Below are positions 59,401 to 64,000 of a DNA stretch of 64,000 nt, piece after piece. The position numbers were made by a program, and so were the translations under genes. The notes beneath the pieces are model-generated. The model made no database searches and was not told the DNA's origin. It saw nothing but the letters and a program-made list of their open reading frames with translations. The stretch spans positions 281,481,067 through 281,545,066 of the forward strand of contig NC_133660.1 in the NCBI RefSeq assembly GCF_037893015.1. Reading direction: 5' to 3'. Every line of letters begins with the position of its first letter. Positions within the stretch are counted from its first letter, which is position 1. The stretch comes from Macrotis lagotis. Its lineage: Eukaryota > Chordata > Mammalia > Peramelemorphia > Peramelidae.

Positions 59401-60578
59401 CGGGGTTGGGGTTCCTGTCAGCCCCCCCCCCGACTCTAGCACCCCGTGGCCTCCTGCCCCCGAGGGGCTGAGAGGAGGCCGCGCGAGAGGGCCACGGCGG
59501 GGGGCCCCCAGCTCCGGGGGGCCCCCAGCTCCGGGGTGCAGGCCTGCGGTCTAGATGACTGAGTTGATGACAGTTCCCAGCAGCCTGACCCCGGGCAAGT
59601 CACTCGGCCCTGTGTGCCTCAGTTTCCTCACCCCCACCCCCCAAGTTTCTGCCAAGAAAACCTCAGGTGGGCTCCCTGAGAGTCAGAAATGACTGAAAAT
59701 GGACTCAAGTGCGGGGAGCTCAAGAGAGCAGAGTTGTCCCGTCCTCTCGGCTTCCTTTGGAAGGTGTTGAGCCACGTCCACACCATCCTACACTGTCAGG
59801 GAGCCAGGGAAGGCCACGAGCAGGGTGGGCCATCGGTGTCATTTGGGGGGGGGGGGGTCTTTCAGTCAGTCACAGTGATTCAATATTCCCTTTGCTCCGG
59901 CCAGGGACACAGACCCTCGAGGCCCAGCCTTCCGGAGCTACTGTTCTGATGGGAGATCCCCATGGGACCAAGGGAAGGCGGGCTTGGGGGGGGGGGGCCT
60001 GAGGAAAGCCACTGCTAATTATGACTTCCTCCTCAATCCTTTGCAGCCACGAGTGTCCCCTCCCCTTCCGGCTCAGTTCCTGGAGCCGCTGCCCCTTTCC
60101 GCCCCCTCTTCAATGACTTTGGGCCGCCTTCCATGGGCTATGTGCAGGTGAGTGGCCAAGAGATGGGGCACAGTCTGGCTGTGGCCAGATGTTGGGGGTC
60201 AGGGGCCAGGGGCAAGCCAAGGTTGCCACCACCTCATCTTCTTCCAGGCCATGAAGCCCCCAGGCTCCCAGGGCTCCCAGAGCACCTATACAGATCTGCT
60301 CTCCGTCATCGAAGAGATGGGCAAAGAGATCCGGCCCACCTATGCCGGCAGCAAGAGTGCCATGGAGCGGCTGAAGAGAGGTGGGTGGTGCCTCAGCCCC
60401 CACCTGGGCACTCATGGGGGGGCAGGAGGAGTAAGGGCAAGGACCAGACCGGCGGCGTGGGCGGTCACAGACCCACAGGTTCACAGTAATTGTGTCTTTT
60501 CCTTCCCTAGGTATTATCCATGCCCGGGCGCTGGTCAGAGAATGCCTGGCAGAGACAGAACGTAATGCCCGCACGTAA
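59288..60578 (+). CDS. CDK2AP2: CDK2-associated protein 2 (CDK2AP2/DOC-1R), 4 exons, 127 aa
   Basis: Small DOC-1-family protein that binds CDK2 and, with its paralogue CDK2AP1, is known as a subunit of the NuRD chromatin complex. Exons: 59288-59369, 60047-60147, 60248-60380, 60511-60578, with GT/AG junctions throughout and 384 nt in frame. The protein starts [17 protein letters not shown], has a Ser/Pro/Gly-rich low-complexity region to about residue 45, then [18 protein letters not shown] and the conserved C-terminal helical DOC-1 domain ([32 protein letters not shown]). It ends [12 protein letters not shown], matching the human C-terminus I recall. It is one residue longer than the 126-aa human protein, in the low-complexity part. 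The ATG is the first after the CpG island and gives the family N-terminus exactly. Confidence 0.97.
59570..59640 (+). repeat. MIR core remnant in CDK2AP2 intron 1
   Basis: CCGGGCAAGTCACTCGGCCC followed by TGCCTCAGTTTCCTCACC. Confidence 0.5.
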
Positions 60579-60955
60579 CGCTGTGCTGCCCCCCCCACCC
60601 TATGGACCTTCCCACCCATTTGCATCGCCTTTTGGAGCAAAGCCCTTCCCCTCGGACCCTTCTTCTCTTCCCGACCTTCTCTCCTGTGACCTACAGCCAC
60701 GCGGCAGGGGGATGGGAGAACTGGATCCAACAGCAGAGGCAGAGATGATGCCTCTTGGTGTCTTCTCGGTGGCCCCGGAGCCAGCAGGGGTTGGAGAGTC
60801 CTTGGCCCAGACTGCCCTCCTCCCCACCCCAGCACAGTACTGACCTTCGGCCCCCACCCCCCTCTGGCACCCGCCACCTTCCAGCCCTGCTTCTGGGTTG
60901 CTTGAGGTGGCACCTTTTCTCAGCGTCTTTTACTAAAATGCTCTTTTTTTCTATA

Positions 60956-60961
60956 AATAAA
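60956..60961 (+). terminator. CDK2AP2: CDK2AP2 polyadenylation signal AATAAA
   Basis: AATAAA lies about 380 nt past the TAA stop (60576-60578), followed by a TTGGAGTTGTTCTCTG U/GU-rich stretch. The transcript probably ends near 60975-60990. Confidence 0.8.
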
Positions 60962-61214
60962 AGGAGATTTGGAGTTGTTCTCTGCGGACCTCGCTGGCTG
61001 GCTGTGGGGCCTACAGGGCCAGAGGGGAGCTGGCCATGGTCAGGGGTGGGCCCGGGAATGTCATAGGCACAGTTTTTCATCATGTCCCCCGTCAAGGTGG
61101 ATGTTCTTTGGCTTACCATCCTTTCACAGCATTGATGTTCCATGTTCTGGTATCCTTTCCTGAATCTGGCAGGGTCTTAGAAAAACAGACTTTCCAAGAT
61201 GCAAGAAACATTAG

Positions 61215-61365
61215 GGATGAGCCTGAAGACTGATTGGGGTCAGAGGACTTGATTTAAACCCTGCTCTCTCACTAACGACATGGATGACCATGGGGAGGTG
61301 GACTCAGTTTGCTTGTCAGCAAAATGAGGGGTGGGACTAGACGGTCCCTGAGCCCAAAGAGGTCA
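61215..61365 (+). repeat. MIR-type SINE downstream of CDK2AP2
   Basis: GGTCAGAGGACTTGATTTAA, CTCTCTCACTAACGACATGG, GTGGGACTAGACGGTCCCTG. Confidence 0.55.
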
Positions 61366-61369
61366 GCGG

Positions 61370-63110
61370 GTGGCAGGTTCTTGCCTGGGCCCCTCACTCA
61401 AGAGACCTCCCTTCAGCCCTGAGCCTTGGGCAGAGTCCTGGCCACGCCCAGGCCAGGGCAAGGTCCCAAGGTGGAGCTGGGCAAGGTGGGTTGGGCTCTA
61501 GGTACAGCCAAGCTGAAGGGTGCTCAGCCTGATAGTCTGCCTAATTCGGGCCCTTTAGAAGACAGAATCTCCAAGGAGGGTCTTGGCCAGGTTCTTCCCA
61601 GGGAGAGGCCTTCTAGAGACCCCACATCCTGTCCACAGGATGGGCCTGGCAGTGCTATCAAGAAAGATGTAGCCCAGGCCTGGCCCCTCCCCGGGGAGCT
61701 TGGCTCTAGCTTGGTCTGTGTCTGGGTGACTGACACCTGGGCTGTCTAGCCACTCTGGCCAGAAGCCTGAAGTCCCCAGCTCTTCTCTGAGATCCTAAGG
61801 CAGGTTTGGGCAGGGTGGTCTGTTCTCCCTGTGCTGTGTCTGGGGAGGGAGGATGGGGGGTGGGGCTCAGGGATTTGACTGATGCCTTCCTTCCCAGAGC
61901 CTCCAGAGAAATAGACTCTTGGTCCAGTGACTGGGGCATCTGTTAGACCTAGGGAAAGGCATTGTGGTGTAATAGGGAGATAAGGGCTGGTGGGTGGAGT
62001 GGAGGGCCAGGGGTGCATGGATGTGGGCCTAAATGGGAAATGGAAACAGGCCAAGGATCTGGGGGTGGGCCTGTGTCAGGGTTCATTCAGGAAGGTCGGG
62101 ACTTTTTCCAAAAAAAAACCAAAACACAAAAACCAGGCAGAGAAGTCACTTGGCTGAGGTCACACCATTACTGTGACACCTGTCATGGGGGGGCGGGGTG
62201 GCAGAACAGTGAAGGGTCGAGGAATGGGAGGACAGGAAAGGATAGTTTTGTCCCTTCTAGCCCGGGTCACTGGGCCCTACTTCCCCATCTAGGAGGCTTC
62301 CTGCCAGGGCCCCAGGTTTTGGCCCACCCCACCCTGCCCTATCTAGTTCCTTGGGCCAGGCCCAAAGCAGCCAGTGAGATTGTTGGGTGATACTTCCCCT
62401 TCTGGGAGGTTTCCTGCCAGGGCCCCAGCCTGGGCTCCCACGTCCTTCCGGAAGGAGGGTGGCCAGTTAGGCTTGGGCCCTCCCATTGCCAGGCCTGTCC
62501 GTGGGGGCAGACCCTGGAAAGGTTGAGTGGAGGTGTCCCCCAGCCTGGATCTCGGTGGCACCTGGGGAGGAGCGAGAAGGAGTGAATCCTGGAGGACCAG
62601 GCCGAGGCCTGAGGGGAGACTGAGCAGCACGGAGCTGCTGGGATGGAGCCCTGCGGGTCCCAAGGAAATTCTGGGGGGACTGGGAGGTAGGACTGCCCAG
62701 CTGGGGGTGGAGAGAGATTGGGGAAAGGAGTTTTCAGGGGAGCCACTTCAGAGAGCTCTGGGGAGCAGAGAGGGTGAAGGGGGGCTGCCCAGAGAAAGGG
62801 TATGAAGGCAGTGGGCAGAGATGGCGGTCCCCCCCCACCCAACACTCCAGGTAGCTATTGCCCCAGGCCCTAGGGGGAGCTTGGAGGATCCAGATGGATG
62901 TGGGGGGGGACGAGGTCCGGGCATCAGGAGGGGAGGGGAGATAGGTGATGGAGAGGAGGAGGAGGAGGAGGAGGTGTTGGGGACAAAGCCAGGGGATTAC
63001 GGGGAGGGGGAGGGAGGCGGAAAGGGAAAGGAGCTTGGGGAAATGGAGAGGGGGCAGGGGCAGGGATGGGGAGATGGGGAGGGCCGGGAGCAGGCTGTGT
63101 TTGGGGAGGG
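61370..63110. other. CDK2AP2-PITPNM1 spacer
   Basis: GC-rich unique DNA without coding exons. A short phrase (CTTCCTGCCAGGGCCCCAG and variant) occurs twice near 62298 and 62410. A (GGA)n patch lies at about 62950-62975. Confidence 0.35.
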
Positions 63111-63119
63111 ATGGTGGGG

Positions 63120-63688
63120 TCCAGGGGAGGGGCGGACCGCACAGGGCCGCCCGAGGGGGCAGGGCAGAGGGCCGGGCAGGTCGGGGGAGGGGCCAAACTG
63201 CCAGCCCGAGGCACTGGGGGAGGGGGCCGGCTCGGCTCCCCCAGGGGCGGCCGCGTCAGCACTCCGTTGCCAAGGCGACGGGGAAGGAGGGGGGTGGGGA
63301 CCGCGGCGGTGGCGTTTGAAAGGAGGTCAGAGGGAGCTGGGCTTGAGCTCCGGCCCCGGCCCCCGCGGCAGGCCGCCGCCGCCCCCCGCTCCTCCTCCTC
63401 CCCCCCCCAGCCTGTGCTTGCAGCTCCAAGGCTCCCCGGGCTCCCCCTCCTCCTCCATGCGGGGGGCGGGCGCGGGGCCGGGGCCGGGCCGCCCGATGGG
63501 GCTGGGGGGCTGCGGGGAAGCGCAGGGCGGCCGGGGCCAGGGCCGGGCTCCTCCCCGAGCTGGGGGGCCGGACACCCTGAAGGCGCCCCAGCCCTGACGG
63601 GCGCGCCCCGATCCCGAGCCAGGAGGCGAGGCGAGGCGCGGCAGGCGGGCAGCGGCTCCGCTGGCCGGGCAGCGGGCAGCCGGGCACC
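63120..63688 (+). promoter_or_regulatory. PITPNM1: PITPNM1 CpG-rich promoter/5'UTR region
   Basis: GC- and CpG-rich DNA leading into the PITPNM1 ATG. It contains an RFX X-box-like GTTGCCAAGGCGAC (63266-63279) and several GGGGCGG boxes. Pyrimidine tracts followed by CAG at 63408-63410 and 63421-63423 are possible acceptors, so the ATG exon may begin near 63411 or 63424 with a noncoding exon upstream. The transcription start was not determined. Confidence 0.5.
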
Positions 63689-63766
63689 ATGCTGATCAAG
63701 GAATACCACATCCTCCTGCCCATGAGCCTGGAGGAGTACCAGGTGGCCCAGCTGTACATGATCCAG
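63689..63766 (+). CDS. PITPNM1: PITPNM1 first coding exon (gene continues past the window)
   Basis: Membrane-associated phosphatidylinositol transfer protein 1 (Nir2/RdgBalpha), which exchanges PI and phosphatidic acid at ER-plasma membrane and Golgi contacts. Only the first 26 codons are present: MLIKEYHILLPMSLEEYQVA followed by QLYMIQ. They end exactly at a GTGGGG donor (63767) in phase 0. This is the start of the PITP domain and matches the human N-terminus I recall except for Glu versus Asp in SLEEY. The ATG sits in a CACCATGC context. The rest of the gene lies beyond 64000. PITPNM2/3 start similarly, but the order with CDK2AP2 and CABP2 fits PITPNM1. Confidence 0.93.
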
Positions 63767-64000
63767 GTGGGGGCCCGGCCGGGGCTGGGGGGGGCGGGGA
63801 TGGGGAAAGCAGGAGTGGGGGCAGCGGGGGGGGGGGGGAGTAAAGAAGGAGGAGGGAGAGGAAGAAGGAAGGGGGAGGGGACAGGAGATTGCAGAGGAGC
63901 TAAAGGTGGGGGAGGGAAGCTCCGAGGGGGAGGGAGAGGATGGGGGAGGGGCCCAGGCTGGAGGAGGGGGTTGGGTGCTGGGGGGGCCGGGGCGGTCACT

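Noticed and set aside
62821-63999. Gly/Pro/Arg-rich ORFs of 209-261 aa around the PITPNM1 start
   Set aside because: GC-bias artefacts; the true coding frame begins at 63689 with the PITPNM1 N-terminus.

Overview
This looks like about 64 kb of marsupial nuclear DNA. Four vertebrate genes are recognisable from exon translations and intact splice sites: GSTP1 on the minus strand (CDS 17012-18579), and CABP2 (52004-56297), CDK2AP2 (59288-60578) and the first coding exon of PITPNM1 (63689-63766) on the plus strand. From memory, their order and relative strands match human chromosome 11q13 (PITPNM1, CDK2AP2, CABP2, GSTP1) read in the opposite direction. NDUFV1 would then be expected beyond the left edge. 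The marsupial call rests on about 23 copies of a roughly 150-bp tRNA-derived SINE of the WSINE1 type, MIR/THER-type CORE-SINEs, L1 3' ends and a half-L1 (HAL1-type) element. The SINE type suggests an Australian-lineage marsupial; this is inference.

Layout. 1-16.9 kb: gene-free, with SINEs, L1 fragments, a candidate LTR and one long unclassified repeat. 16.97-18.71 kb: GSTP1 with a compact CpG-rich promoter holding an AP-1/ARE site and tandem GC boxes. 18.7-20.0 kb: GC-rich DNA with a TG-type minisatellite. 20-50.9 kb: gene-poor and repeat-rich. It holds an inverted copy of the repeat at 0.5-4.7 kb, a 1-kb polypyrimidine tract, a polypurine tract and a complete-looking HAL1-type element bounded by a perfect 11-bp duplication (41461-44499). 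Close to that lies a chimeric insertion whose two parts both match the HAL1 3' region. 51.1-56.6 kb: CABP2, with a candidate alternative first exon and an internal duplication. 56.9-59.4 kb: CpG-rich DNA ending in the CDK2AP2 promoter, which carries seven same-strand CCAAT boxes. 59.3-61.0 kb: CDK2AP2. 61-64 kb: spacer, then the CpG-rich start of PITPNM1.

The four genes do not form a pathway. GSTP1 encodes a cytosolic detoxification enzyme, CABP2 a neuronal/sensory calcium sensor, CDK2AP2 a small cell-cycle/chromatin protein and PITPNM1 a lipid-transfer protein. All complete CDSs are in frame across every junction, so they appear functional. I see no CRISPR array, tRNA or rRNA gene, and no new multi-gene system. 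The most notable observations are the HAL1-type element, the chimeric insertion beside it, the CCAAT array and the long inverted repeat pair. All comparisons to human genes and repeat families are from memory; no database was searched.
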